This document shows, in pieces, positions 42,523 through 51,369 of a stretch of DNA of 64,000 nt. Source of the DNA: Candidatus Zixiibacteriota bacterium (GTDB taxonomy: Bacteria; Zixibacteria; MSB-5A5; GN15; PGXB01); the NCBI GenBank assembly GCA_016933955.1, contig JAFGTT010000031.1, positions 1 to 64,000 on the forward strand, in the 5' to 3' direction. How positions within the stretch are numbered: the first letter of the stretch is position 1; each line of letters begins with the position of its first letter. Under the pieces are notes generated by a model. It ran no database searches. It was not told the DNA's origin and was given only the letters and a program-made list of their open reading frames with translations. The translations under genes were made by a program, and so were the position numbers.

Positions 42523-45453
42523 ATGAGCCTAACCTCACATCAAAATGCAAGTTTTGATACCAGGCTGCTTGAGATTGAGGAGCTATACCGCCAAAGAAAG
42601 CCTGATCTCGCCGGTGAGCAGCTGAAAGCCTTGGCTCCTGATGATTTTAAATCGGAGGGATTCGAGCGAGGGCTTTATCTGTTACTTCAGGCGACCGATC
42701 AGCTTCACTCCGGGAATTACAAGGAGTCTATCAGACTTGGGCTGGAAGCCAACAAGTTGCTGGCCTCCTCGGCTTTCCACCTGCGGGTGGGGCAGTTATT
42801 TCTGTTATTGTACAGGAACTATTCCGGTCTGGGTGATTTTAGAAACGCCGAGAGGTATGCTCAGGATGCGCTGGCCTTTTTAAGAAGGGCCGATGACAGC
42901 ATTGGTATGGTGGGGGCGCTGAACGGTTTGGGCAAGCTCGCGTATATTCGCGGAGATTTTTCCAAATCAATTGAATTCATTACCGAGGCTATCGAATTAT
43001 CGCGGGGCGACAATATTCGTATGGCCGAACTGATCGGCAACCTTGGCCGAATCGAGCTTCTGGCCGGTGGTTGGCAGAATGCCGAGGATCATCTGGGAAC
43101 GGCCCTGAAGCTGGCCGGGGAACTCAATCAACCGCTATCAATAGCCCGCGGCTATCTTTCGCTGGGGCACCTTTATTTAAGACAGAGAAAGTTTAACCAG
43201 TCGGCGCAGGAATTCCGGGCGGCCGAGATTTTGATTGAGGCCAATAATTACCGCCGGGACCGGATTATTATGCTTGAGCTTGAAGGTGAACTGGCCTTTG
43301 AGCTGGGTGATATGATTCAGGCCCGAAAGGTTTTGACAAGGGCCTTTGATCTTGGCCGGGAACTGGCCCCGGAATCGGCTTTGATTACCCAGATAACGCG
43401 CCGGATGGCTCAAGTGGAATTGGCTCTTGATAATCTTGATGAAGCTTTGACATTGGCCCAGCGGGCGCTTGATCTGGCGGCCAGGCTGGGAGAAAAAGCC
43501 GAAATAGGTTTGAGCCGGATGATAATCGCCGAGATTTTTTCGGCTCGCGACAATAATCCCTCGGCTTTTGAATATTCGGAAAGCGGTCTTGAGATTCTGC
43601 GCGAAGTCGGTGATCCTTATGATTTGGGCCGGGCGTTGTTGATCCAGGCCAGGATTGCCAGTCAATCCAAGACAATAGGATTGAGCAAGATTGATAAATT
43701 GTTCGATGAGGCGTTCCGGATTTTTAACCAATTGAAATTATTCTACTGGTCGGCTGAAACCAGATTCCGGCAGGGCATTCTTTGCTGTCAATATTCAAGA
43801 ATTTCCAGCGGTTTTAGAAATTTGCTGGAAAGCGAAAAGATTTTTGAAAACATTTCTGAGAAGGCCAAGATTCGATCGGTCCGGCTATTCAAACAGGAAT
43901 TATCCAAGATAGCGGTAACGGCATCACTTTCAGCCGATAATGAATTCAAGATTTTCGGGGATTATTTTACCGAGACGGAATATTCGAACCTGAAAACGGG
44001 CCAAATCCAGAATATAATTGATATACTGAGTCAGCGGACAAGAGCCAGCCGGGTGATTATTTACAAGGCCGGGCAACAGGCTCATGATGCCCTGACCAAT
44101 CTGGATTTAACGCAATTGCAGCGCCGCCGCTTTATCCAGCAATTCGATGATTTGCTGGGCGAGGAATTTAATCCGGACAAACCGACGCTGATTCTTGACA
44201 GCCGGAGAGACCCGTTCATAAACGATCTTCTCCAACCGGGAGGGAACGAGGTCATTTCGAGTGTTATGGTAATTCCGCTTATGATGGGGAAACAGGTTTC
44301 CGGCTATGTTTATCTTGACCGGTTGTCATCGAACGGGGATTTCCGGCCGTTCGGGCAGAAGGAGTTAAATTTCGCGGTCAGTTTTGCCGATTTGATTTCT
44401 CTTAAGATGGCCGAATACGAGAAGTTTCTCCTGGAAGAAGAAAACCGGAGGTTGAAATCCCAGTTAATGGAGGAGGCCGCTTTTCCCAACATTATAACCC
44501 AGAACAAGCAGATGCTGGAAATGCTGGCCAGGGTTCAGCAAGTGGTGAATTCCAATATCTCCATATCCATCGAGGGTGAAACGGGGAGCGGCAAGGATCT
44601 TCTGGCCAAGACGATTCATTACAGTTCCAACCGTAAAGACCGGCGTTTTATTTCGGTTAATTGCGCCGCCCTGCCGGAAACCTTGCTGGAATCGGAGCTT
44701 TTCGGTCATAAGAAGGGCGCTTTTACGGGGGCCGACCGTGACAAAACGGGGCTCTTTGAAGAGGCCAACGGCGGGACTTTTTTCCTCGATGAAATAGCCG
44801 ACATGCCGTTGTCGATTCAGGCTAAGGTTCTTCGTATTCTGGAAGAAAAGGAGATTGTCCGTCTGGGTGAAACCCGGCCGATCAAAGTCGATGTTCGTAT
44901 TATTTCGGCCACCAATAAGGATTTGAAGGTGGAAATGGAGGCCGGTCGGTTTCGCCAGGATTTATATTATCGTTTAACGGCTCTATGTTTTAAGATTCCG
45001 CCGCTTCGTGAGCGAAGGGAAGATATTCCGCTTTTGATCGATCACTTTGCGGAAGAAAAGGTAAAATTCGCGCCGGAGGTTTTGCGAAAGCTGATTACCT
45101 TCGACTGGCCGGGTAATGTCAGGGAACTTGAAAATGAAATAAAGAAATTGATATTACTGACCGGTGAAAAAGGGATTGTCGATGTTAAACTGCTTTCCGG
45201 CAAAATCCTCGACCGGGAGGATCGGGAAGACTCATATGAGATGACTCAGCCGTCGGATGTGAATTTTGACGCCCAATTTTCACTTTACGATTATCTGGCC
45301 CAGTACGAGCGGCGATTCATTATTAAGGCTCTCAGGGAACAGGGCGGGGTTAAGAAACATGCGGCCGCCATTTTGAACATTCCCGAATCAACCCTGCGTC
45401 TCAAAATCAAGCAGTATAATATCGACCTCAAGAACCTGAGTATCTCCGGTTGA
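42523..45453 (+). CDS. TPR-GAF-sigma54-dependent transcriptional activator
   Basis: A 976-residue regulator. TPR-like helical repeats fill about residues 1-450, a GAF-like domain spans about 484-636, and a short coiled coil joins it to an AAA+ domain with Walker A GETGSGKD (near 684), GAFTGA near 731, Walker B FFLDEIAD and the Arg-finger region LRERREDIP. A Fis-type HTH closes it (KKHAAAILNIPESTLRLKIK, near 943). The intact GAFTGA means it should contact sigma54. There is no receiver domain, so the signal is likely a bound ligand or protein. It resembles MalT-like TPR sensors joined to an NtrC-type output. Confidence 0.93.
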   Translation: MSLTSHQNASFDTRLLEIEELYRQRKPDLAGEQLKALAPDDFKSEGFERGLYLLLQATDQLHSGNYKESIRLGLEANKLLASSAFHLRVGQLFLLLYRNYSGLGDFRNAERYAQDALAFLRRADDSIGMVGALNGLGKLAYIRGDFSKSIEFITEAIELSRGDNIRMAELIGNLGRIELLAGGWQNAEDHLGTALKLAGELNQPLSIARGYLSLGHLYLRQRKFNQSAQEFRAAEILIEANNYRRDRIIMLELEGELAFELGDMIQARKVLTRAFDLGRELAPESALITQITRRMAQVELALDNLDEALTLAQRALDLAARLGEKAEIGLSRMIIAEIFSARDNNPSAFEYSESGLEILREVGDPYDLGRALLIQARIASQSKTIGLSKIDKLFDEAFRIFNQLKLFYWSAETRFRQGILCCQYSRISSGFRNLLESEKIFENISEKAKIRSVRLFKQELSKIAVTASLSADNEFKIFGDYFTETEYSNLKTGQIQNIIDILSQRTRASRVIIYKAGQQAHDALTNLDLTQLQRRRFIQQFDDLLGEEFNPDKPTLILDSRRDPFINDLLQPGGNEVISSVMVIPLMMGKQVSGYVYLDRLSSNGDFRPFGQKELNFAVSFADLISLKMAEYEKFLLEEENRRLKSQLMEEAAFPNIITQNKQMLEMLARVQQVVNSNISISIEGETGSGKDLLAKTIHYSSNRKDRRFISVNCAALPETLLESELFGHKKGAFTGADRDKTGLFEEANGGTFFLDEIADMPLSIQAKVLRILEEKEIVRLGETRPIKVDVRIISATNKDLKVEMEAGRFRQDLYYRLTALCFKIPPLRERREDIPLLIDHFAEEKVKFAPEVLRKLITFDWPGNVRELENEIKKLILLTGEKGIVDVKLLSGKILDREDREDSYEMTQPSDVNFDAQFSLYDYLAQYERRFIIKALREQGGVKKHAAAILNIPESTLRLKIKQYNIDLKNLSISG

Positions 45454-45530
45454 ATAAATATTCCCGGCCCAAATTTTTTATGTTTTCTTTTTCGTCCTAT
45501 CTTGTTTAATTATAACAGGAGGTGAAAGTT

Positions 45531-45611
45531 ATGCCAGGCAAAGTACCATCGAAAAAAGAAAAGAAAAAACCGAAAAAGAAAAAAGAAAAGAAAACGGAAA
45601 AAACAGGTTAG
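45531..45611 (+). CDS. 26-residue lysine-rich peptide gene
   Basis: A short frame with a near-perfect ribosome site AGGAGGTG 7 nt before its ATG, a stop at 45609 and an intrinsic terminator 19 nt later. The product starts MPGKVPSKKEKKK and has 15 lysines in 26 residues. It would bind nucleic acid or ribosomes if made; no family is recognised. The initiation and termination signals together make chance unlikely. Confidence 0.6.
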   Translation: MPGKVPSKKEKKKPKKKKEKKTEKTG

Positions 45612-45629
45612 AGTTATTTCCTTAAAATT

Positions 45630-45657
45630 AAGCCCCGTTTTGACGGGGCTTTTTTTA
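45630..45657 (+). terminator. Intrinsic terminator
   Basis: AAGCCCCG pairs with CGGGGCTT (loop TTTTGA), followed by a run of seven T residues. It ends the unit that contains the lysine-rich peptide gene. Confidence 0.9.
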
Positions 45658-45687
45658 TTTTGTCGCCTTTCGGTTCCGAGAAACCGA

Positions 45688-45714
45688 TTGAAATCCGGCG
45701 AGTTTTATTATATT
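45688..45714 (+). promoter_or_regulatory. Promoter immediately before the HIT gene
   Basis: TTGAAA (45688-45693), a 15-nt spacer and TATATT (45709-45714). The start codon is at 45723, so the transcript would begin within 1-3 nt of it, and no ribosome site is present. Confidence 0.45.
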
Positions 45715-45722
45715 ATTGATCT

Positions 45723-46244
45723 ATGGGGAATAAACATATCTGGGCTCCGTGGCGCGCCGAATATATTCTGGGAAAGAAAGAAAAAGGTTGTATCTTCTGT
45801 AATCGTTTGAAAAAGCGAACTGATGAGAAAAATCTGATCGTCTATCGCGGCCCGAAAGTATTCGTGATACTCAACAGATTTCCCTATAACTCGGGTCACA
45901 GCATGGTGGTTCCCAATCGCCATGTCGACAGTCTGAGTGCCCTGACGCATGAAGAGCTGTGCGAATTTATCGACACCATCCGTGTGACGGTTGAGGTTAC
46001 GCGAGAGGCTTTCAATCCGGATTCTTTCAATATCGGAATGAATATGGGTCATGGCGCCGGGGCCGGTATTCCGGAGCATATTCATATGCATGTCGTGCCT
46101 CGCTGGAGTGAGGATACCAATTTCATGCCGGTTATCTGTGACACCGAAGTCGTCTCTTTTCCCCTTGACATGATTTATAAAAAGCTGAAAAAAGGATATG
46201 ATGGACTATGCCTCGGCGGAAAATCCCGACCAAAGCGGAGTTGA
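45723..46244 (+). CDS. HIT-family diadenosine-polyphosphate hydrolase/phosphorylase-like
   Basis: A 173-residue HIT protein. WAPWRAEYI near the start, CIFC, and the triad HIHMHVVPRW followed by TNFMPVI match the Ap4A phosphorylase/FHIT-like bacterial group. It would break down dinucleoside polyphosphates or related nucleotides. Its last 37 nt overlap the start of the aconitase-like gene, which suggests coupled translation. The tail is basic (GGKSRPKRS). Confidence 0.9.
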   Translation: MGNKHIWAPWRAEYILGKKEKGCIFCNRLKKRTDEKNLIVYRGPKVFVILNRFPYNSGHSMVVPNRHVDSLSALTHEELCEFIDTIRVTVEVTREAFNPDSFNIGMNMGHGAGAGIPEHIHMHVVPRWSEDTNFMPVICDTEVVSFPLDMIYKKLKKGYDGLCLGGKSRPKRS

Positions 46245-47830
46245 TCCAGCTTCAAAAACTCTATAAGACCGACGAAAAGATTGCCGAGCGGCTGGGCAAT
46301 ATTTCGCCGCAACTGGTGGCTTACTGGCGGCGGAAGAAAAATATTCCCAAGCATTCTTTCCCCAAGTTTTCGCGGCAGGAAATCGCGGATCTGTGGGAGC
46401 GATTCGGTGATGATTACCGGTGCGGTCTGGAACTGGGGATTTCCAAAGCGGCTTTTTATAACTGGCGGCGTAAGTACGGCCTGAAAGAGAAGCCGGCCTT
46501 TTTGAAGCTGGAGCAGTTGGAACTGGATCTGGGCGGACCCAGCAAAAGTACCGGTCGGAAGGCGAATTACGGTCATCAAACCATCACCCAGAAAATCCTG
46601 GCTGAAACGGCCGGACTGGAGCGGGTCGAACCGGGGGAAATGATCGAAGCGGAGCCGGATCTGGCTCTGTCGAATGATAATACCGAGCAGGTCATAAGGC
46701 AGTTTTTAAGTTTCGGATTAAGCTATGTCTGGAATCCGAACCGGATTGTGATTGCCCTGGATCATAATGCCCCGGTTTCTTCGCTGGCCGCGGCCGAGGG
46801 GCATCGGGCAATCAGGGAATTCGTCAAAAGGCAGAATATAAAGTATTTCTATGATGTTCGGGAGGGTATCTCGCACCAGTTGATTATCGAACGGGGGCAT
46901 ATTCTTCCGGGGCAGTTCGGGGTTGGAACCGATTGCCATGCGACCTCGTATGGAAGTATCGGCGCTTTTGCGACCGGGATCGATACCGAGGAGATGGCGG
47001 CGATCTGGGCCACCGGGAAAATCTGGATCAAAGTCCCGCCGACCATAAAGATTATTATCAACGGCCGGATGCCAATCGGGGTTTTTGCCAAGGATGTTAT
47101 TTTATTCGTGGCCAGTAAGCTGAAATGTGACGGGGCAGTTTACCGGGCGATTGAGTTCAACGGGAACGCGGTCAGCCAGATGTCCATCTCGGAACGTTTT
47201 ACCATGACCAATATGGCCATGGAGTTGAATGCCAAGGCGGCCATATGTTCATTCGATACCATCACCCGCCGTTATCTTTCCGGCCGGACCAAGATGCCGT
47301 ACAGGCCGGCCCTGCCTGATAAGGATGCTCTTTACGATGAAACGTACGAATTCAATATCGATCAACTGGTGCCGCAGATTTCCTGCCCGGATAAGGTGGA
47401 TAACGTTGAGACCGTGGCCGATCGGGCCGGACTGCCGGTGGACCAGGTGGTGATCGGGTCATGTACCAACGGCCGATTTGATGATCTTCGAATTGCCGCA
47501 GATATAATCAAGGATAAGAAAATTCATCCCGAAGTGCGTTTGTTGATATTCCCCGGATCACGGGAAATCTATCTTGAGGCGCTGAAGAAAGGTTTGATCC
47601 GGGCCCTGGTGGAAGCCGGAGCGATGATTATGAGCCCGGGATGCGGTTGTTGTACCGGTCTGCACCAGGGAATTCTGGCAGCCGGGGAGAGATGTCTGGC
47701 CACGACCAATCAAAATTCCCGGGGGCAGATGGGTTCCCCGGAAGCAGAAATATATCTGGTGTCACCTGCCACCGCCGCCGCTTCGGCCCTGCGGGGAGTC
47801 ATCACCGATCCCACCGGTTATTTCAAATAA
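46208..47830 (+). CDS. Aconitase-family large subunit with N-terminal HTH-like fusion
   Basis: A 540-residue protein. Residues 1-100 hold two similar helix-turn-helix-like units (IAERLG-x-ISPQLVAYWRRKKNIP and LELGISKAAFYNWRRKYGLKEKP). The rest follows the aconitase/IPM-isomerase large-subunit fold: D185-H186, D242-C243-H244 where aconitase has Asp-Ser-His, SCTNG with cluster Cys419, and C479/C482 in GCGCC. The substrate-contact arginines of the NRNFxGR segment are Gln502 and Gln507. The family dehydrates and rehydrates 2-hydroxy acids; the substrate here is unknown. AAAGGA precedes the ATG. Confidence 0.8.
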   Translation: MPRRKIPTKAELIQLQKLYKTDEKIAERLGNISPQLVAYWRRKKNIPKHSFPKFSRQEIADLWERFGDDYRCGLELGISKAAFYNWRRKYGLKEKPAFLKLEQLELDLGGPSKSTGRKANYGHQTITQKILAETAGLERVEPGEMIEAEPDLALSNDNTEQVIRQFLSFGLSYVWNPNRIVIALDHNAPVSSLAAAEGHRAIREFVKRQNIKYFYDVREGISHQLIIERGHILPGQFGVGTDCHATSYGSIGAFATGIDTEEMAAIWATGKIWIKVPPTIKIIINGRMPIGVFAKDVILFVASKLKCDGAVYRAIEFNGNAVSQMSISERFTMTNMAMELNAKAAICSFDTITRRYLSGRTKMPYRPALPDKDALYDETYEFNIDQLVPQISCPDKVDNVETVADRAGLPVDQVVIGSCTNGRFDDLRIAADIIKDKKIHPEVRLLIFPGSREIYLEALKKGLIRALVEAGAMIMSPGCGCCTGLHQGILAAGERCLATTNQNSRGQMGSPEAEIYLVSPATAAASALRGVITDPTGYFK

Positions 47831-47918
47831 GGGTCAGCCTTCACATTTTGCAACCCGTTTGTCATTCTGTTTAGCCGCATAAGATTATAGAAGGATTAAG
47901 ATCAACATTTTTCGGATA

Positions 47919-47947
47919 TTGCATCATCAGGGTGCAGTGTGTATATT
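47919..47947 (+). promoter_or_regulatory. Promoter immediately before the small-subunit gene
   Basis: TTGCAT (47919-47924), a 17-nt spacer and TATATT (47942-47947), 8 nt before the ATG at 47956. There is no ribosome site, so a leaderless transcript is possible. Confidence 0.4.
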
Positions 47948-47955
47948 AATATCAT

Positions 47956-48450
47956 ATGAATATGATAATAACCGGAAGGACTGTTCTTCTGGGTGATAAT
48001 ATATCCGCCCGGATGATTTATCCGGATGAAGGCAATAAATCCTTAAATCCGGCGGAAATGGCGGCGCTTTTATTTAACGGGATTGGCGACACCGACCATC
48101 CCCGGTCAAACGTTGATGATATTATCGTGGCCGGGCGCAATTTCGGTATCGGGGATAACAGTCTTCCGGCAATAATGGCTTTACAAGCCGCCGGGATCAG
48201 GGGGATAATCGCGGTTTCGTTCGGACGGTATTTCTTCCGACGGGCCATCAATCATGGTTTGCCGATTATAGAAGCGGAAATGCCGGGAGGGCTTGCCGGC
48301 GGTCAGCAGATCGAGATAAACCTGTCCGGCGGGAAAATATCCTTTCCCGGGGGCGAGAAATTTTTTCAGCCTTATCCTGATTTTATCCTGAGGATTATTG
48401 AAGCGGGCGGATTGATCCCATCGGTGACCGCTGGAGTTTCACGCAGATAA
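47956..48450 (+). CDS. Aconitase-family small (swivel) subunit, active-site motif altered
   Basis: A 164-residue protein with the LeuD-type fold (ILDGR-like start IITGRTVLLGDNI; AVSFGRYFFRRAINHGLPII). The hallmark loop NFGxGSSRE is NFGIGDNSLP (from residue 62): both serines and the Arg that act in catalysis or binding are replaced. Either the enzyme uses other residues for another substrate, or it has lost activity. It most likely pairs with the large subunit 125 nt upstream. A second ATG at 47962 is also possible. Confidence 0.75.
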   Translation: MNMIITGRTVLLGDNISARMIYPDEGNKSLNPAEMAALLFNGIGDTDHPRSNVDDIIVAGRNFGIGDNSLPAIMALQAAGIRGIIAVSFGRYFFRRAINHGLPIIEAEMPGGLAGGQQIEINLSGGKISFPGGEKFFQPYPDFILRIIEAGGLIPSVTAGVSRR

Positions 48451-48487
48451 TCTTAAACGAATCTCCCAATCAAAATCCAATAAAACA

Positions 48488-49762
48488 TCAGTCTTTCATC
48501 GAACTCAAGAATTTCTGGTTGTTTTTGGTTTTCTTGATGCGGTCGATGAGAAATTCCATGGCTTCGATCGGATTCATTTCAGCCAGGAATTTGCGAAGAA
48601 TCCAGGTTTTTGACAGGACATCCTCGGGCAGAAGCAATTCTTCTTTACGGGTTGAACTCCGATTAAGATCCATAGCCGGGAAGATGCGACGATCGGACAG
48701 TCTCCGGTCAAGAACCATCTCGAGGTTACCGGTACCTTTGAATTCCTCGAAAATGACTTCATCCATCCGCGATCCGGTTTCGATCAGAGCCGTTCCGATT
48801 ATGGTCAGTGAACCGCCTTCCTCGATATTACGGGCGGCCCCGAAAAAGCGTTTCGGTTTATGCAGGGCGTTACTGTCGACACCGCCTGAGAGAATTTTCC
48901 CTGAATGGGGGACGACGGCATTATGGGCCCGGGCCAGCCGGGTGATACTGTCGAGAAGGATAACGACGTCGTGCTTGTGTTCCACGAGACGTTTGGATTT
49001 TTCCAGAACCATATTGGCGACCTGGACATGGCGCTCCGCCGGTTCATCAAAGGTCGAGGAAACCACTTCACCCCTGACCGAACGTCTCATGTCGGTTACT
49101 TCCTCGGGACGTTCATCGATCAGCAAAACAATCAACTTGACATCGGGATGATTGATTGCGATGGAGTTGGCGATTTTCTGCAGGATGATGGTTTTTCCGG
49201 CTTTCGGCGGCGAAGTAATCAAAGCCCGCTGACCCATGCCGATCGGGGTCATCAGGTCCATGATGCGGGTAGTTAATTCATCGGCATTGACTTCGAGTTT
49301 GAATGGCTGGTTGGGGTAGAGAGGGGTCAGATTATCGAACAGGATTTTGTTTTTGGCGGCTTCGGGATCTTCATAATTAATGGCTTCGATTTTCAACAGG
49401 GCAAAGTACCGTTCGTTGTCTTTGGGAGGGCGAACCTGTCCGGAGATGGTATCCCCGGTTTTCAGGTCAAACCGCTTGATTTGCGATGGGGAGACATAAA
49501 TATCGTCTGGGCCGGGCAGATAGTTATAATCGGGCGAGCGCAAAAAACCATAACCTTCATTCAGAATTTCCAGCACTCCCTCGGCAAAGATCATGCCTTC
49601 CTGCTGGGACGAGGCGGCTTCCATGACCTTGAAAATCAGCTCGGATTTTCTCAGGCCGGAGACGCCGGGAATATCCAGTTCCTCGGCGATACCGAGAAGC
49701 TCGGCAATAGTCTTGCTTTTCAGCTTTTCACTGTCGGTAATATCAACATCAATCTTGCTCAT
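48488..49762 (-). CDS. rho: Transcription termination factor Rho
   Basis: A 424-residue hexameric RNA helicase. N-terminal Rho domain, RNA-binding cold-shock domain ([17 protein letters not shown]), then the ATPase with P-loop [20 protein letters not shown], and the Q/R-loop region [20 protein letters not shown]. It ends untranslated or long transcripts. It follows rsfS by 58 nt. Confidence 0.97.
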   Translation of the reverse strand: MSKIDVDITDSEKLKSKTIAELLGIAEELDIPGVSGLRKSELIFKVMEAASSQQEGMIFAEGVLEILNEGYGFLRSPDYNYLPGPDDIYVSPSQIKRFDLKTGDTISGQVRPPKDNERYFALLKIEAINYEDPEAAKNKILFDNLTPLYPNQPFKLEVNADELTTRIMDLMTPIGMGQRALITSPPKAGKTIILQKIANSIAINHPDVKLIVLLIDERPEEVTDMRRSVRGEVVSSTFDEPAERHVQVANMVLEKSKRLVEHKHDVVILLDSITRLARAHNAVVPHSGKILSGGVDSNALHKPKRFFGAARNIEEGGSLTIIGTALIETGSRMDEVIFEEFKGTGNLEMVLDRRLSDRRIFPAMDLNRSSTRKEELLLPEDVLSKTWILRKFLAEMNPIEAMEFLIDRIKKTKNNQKFLSSMKD

Positions 49763-49820
49763 AACAGGACACTCATGTATTTTTGGTTTTTATTTATTAT
49801 CTGATTATGGACGAGGGGAA

Positions 49821-50168
49821 TTAATCGAGAATTTCCACCGGAGCATCCCCCCACAGCTTCTCCAGTGCATAGAACTCTCTTGCCGATTTCTGGAAGATAT
49901 GAATCACCACATCCACATAGTCAATCAGGATCCATCGTCCTCCCCGGGCACCCTCGATATGCCAGGGATTTAAGCCCTTTTCGGACAAACCGTCGCTGAT
50001 GGCGTCGGCAATGGCCTTGACGTGCTTGTCAACATCCCCGCTGACAATGACAAAATAGTCACAAATGCTGGAGATGTTTTTCAATTTCAGGATTTTAACG
50101 TCGGAACCTTTTTTGGAGAGGGCAAGTTTTCCTGCCGTTCGTGCGATTGCCAATGGTGTTATTTTCAA
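49821..50168 (-). CDS. rsfS: Ribosomal silencing factor RsfS
   Basis: A 115-residue protein matching RsfS (ICDYFVIVSGDVDKHVKAIAD, ARGGRWILIDYVDVVIHIFQ). It binds L14 on the 50S subunit and blocks subunit joining in starvation. It lies 9 nt downstream of the LytR_C-domain gene. Confidence 0.95.
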   Translation of the reverse strand: MKITPLAIARTAGKLALSKKGSDVKILKLKNISSICDYFVIVSGDVDKHVKAIADAISDGLSEKGLNPWHIEGARGGRWILIDYVDVVIHIFQKSAREFYALEKLWGDAPVEILD

Positions 50169-50177
50169 GTTCCTCTT

Positions 50178-50690
50178 TCAGTTCTCCTTGCTTGAGGTTT
50201 GTTCGATAAGATTCACGAAGTCATCTCCCAGAACCAGGGTTGCTGAGATACTTCGATAATTGCTGTCAATCGGCTCGTAAACGATATTATCAGAATCTAT
50301 ATTTAATTGTTGAGCCAGAAGTCTGGCCGCCGTAAAGTCCCTTTCCCTGGAGATAATGAAACTCTTGTCGACATGATACGAATTAAAATCATCAATATCA
50401 ACAATATTCAATTCCAGCGGCATTTTTACCAGTTTCGGTAAGGCTTTGGCCGTCCGTCCGGCCGCCCCCTGGGTTCCGCAACCGTTCAATATCTGCAGGC
50501 GAATAGTATATTCCGGCGAATCGACGGTTTTTGAAAGCCCCTGGGTAATGCGGATGGCAAAACTGGCCCCATAAATCACCACCAGAGTAAAAATGGCGAT
50601 AATAGCCATCTCCAGAAAACGCGAGTTTTTCTTCGGACGAGGGGAGTTTCTTCTGATCGAAATATTTTTTCTGGTTTTTTTCAGCAGCAT
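50178..50690 (-). CDS. Membrane-anchored LytR_C-domain protein
   Basis: A 170-residue protein. Basic N-terminus, one membrane helix (residues 28-48), and a LytR C-terminal domain (IRLQILNGCGTQGAAG). The catalytic LCP domain that usually precedes this domain is missing, so the protein probably only binds wall or envelope material. It is co-directional with rsfS. Confidence 0.82.
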   Translation of the reverse strand: MLLKKTRKNISIRRNSPRPKKNSRFLEMAIIAIFTLVVIYGASFAIRITQGLSKTVDSPEYTIRLQILNGCGTQGAAGRTAKALPKLVKMPLELNIVDIDDFNSYHVDKSFIISRERDFTAARLLAQQLNIDSDNIVYEPIDSNYRSISATLVLGDDFVNLIEQTSSKEN

Positions 50691-50720
50691 TTGAATAACG
50701 ATATTAATGAAGAGACAGGG

Positions 50721-51221
50721 TTAATCATCCAGGAGTCGCCGCCTCCAATCATTAGCCCAATAATTATAGGGGTAGTAATAACTGTAGGGGTTATAATATC
50801 CACCCGGCAGATGAGCAAAGCCGATCGATAGGCGAAAATTATCGGAAGGGTGATAATCCAGATTGAAGGCCGGATAGAATTGAGCCTCGGCATCGGTAGC
50901 GCTGTTAATCAAAGCTCCCGGATTGTGGGCTATACCCAGGTTGATGTCCAGGGACAGGGAAGGGGTGAATTCGTAGAAAAGACTGCTGGTATACAATCCG
51001 ACTTGCCCTGATGTCCCGCCGCCGGAGAAAAAGGTCACCGAATACGACTGGGACCATTTAACCCTTGATAAGTCGATAAGCGAAAAGGGCTTGATGGCGG
51101 GCTGTAATCCCAGATAATCACTCTTGGCCGATTGGATTTCGGCCTGGTCAACCAGTTGAGCCAGACTGCCGACAGGTCCAATAGAAAACATCACGACTGC
51201 TATAAATATAAATCTTTTCAT
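50721..51221 (-). CDS. Exported protein, likely outer-membrane barrel-like
   Basis: A 166-residue protein. Signal peptide (VGSLAQ), then alternating strands (SYSVTFFSGGGTSGQVGLYTS, LSLDINLGIAH) and a tyrosine-rich stretch near the end (YNPYSYYYPYNYW). No family recognised. The ATG at 51221 has GGGAG; an in-frame start at 51239 has none. Confidence 0.65.
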   Translation of the reverse strand: MKRFIFIAVVMFSIGPVGSLAQLVDQAEIQSAKSDYLGLQPAIKPFSLIDLSRVKWSQSYSVTFFSGGGTSGQVGLYTSSLFYEFTPSLSLDINLGIAHNPGALINSATDAEAQFYPAFNLDYHPSDNFRLSIGFAHLPGGYYNPYSYYYPYNYWANDWRRRLLDD

Positions 51222-51369
51222 AATTGACTCCCCCGCCACTGGCAGGCCATACTATAAATTACGGACTTTAAAAGATGTTGTCAAATAATTTCTGATGTAT
51301 AATTATTTTCGGCACTGCCGTAAGTTTTTATTAGTTTTATAAATAATACACTTCGTGGAGGGATCCAGA

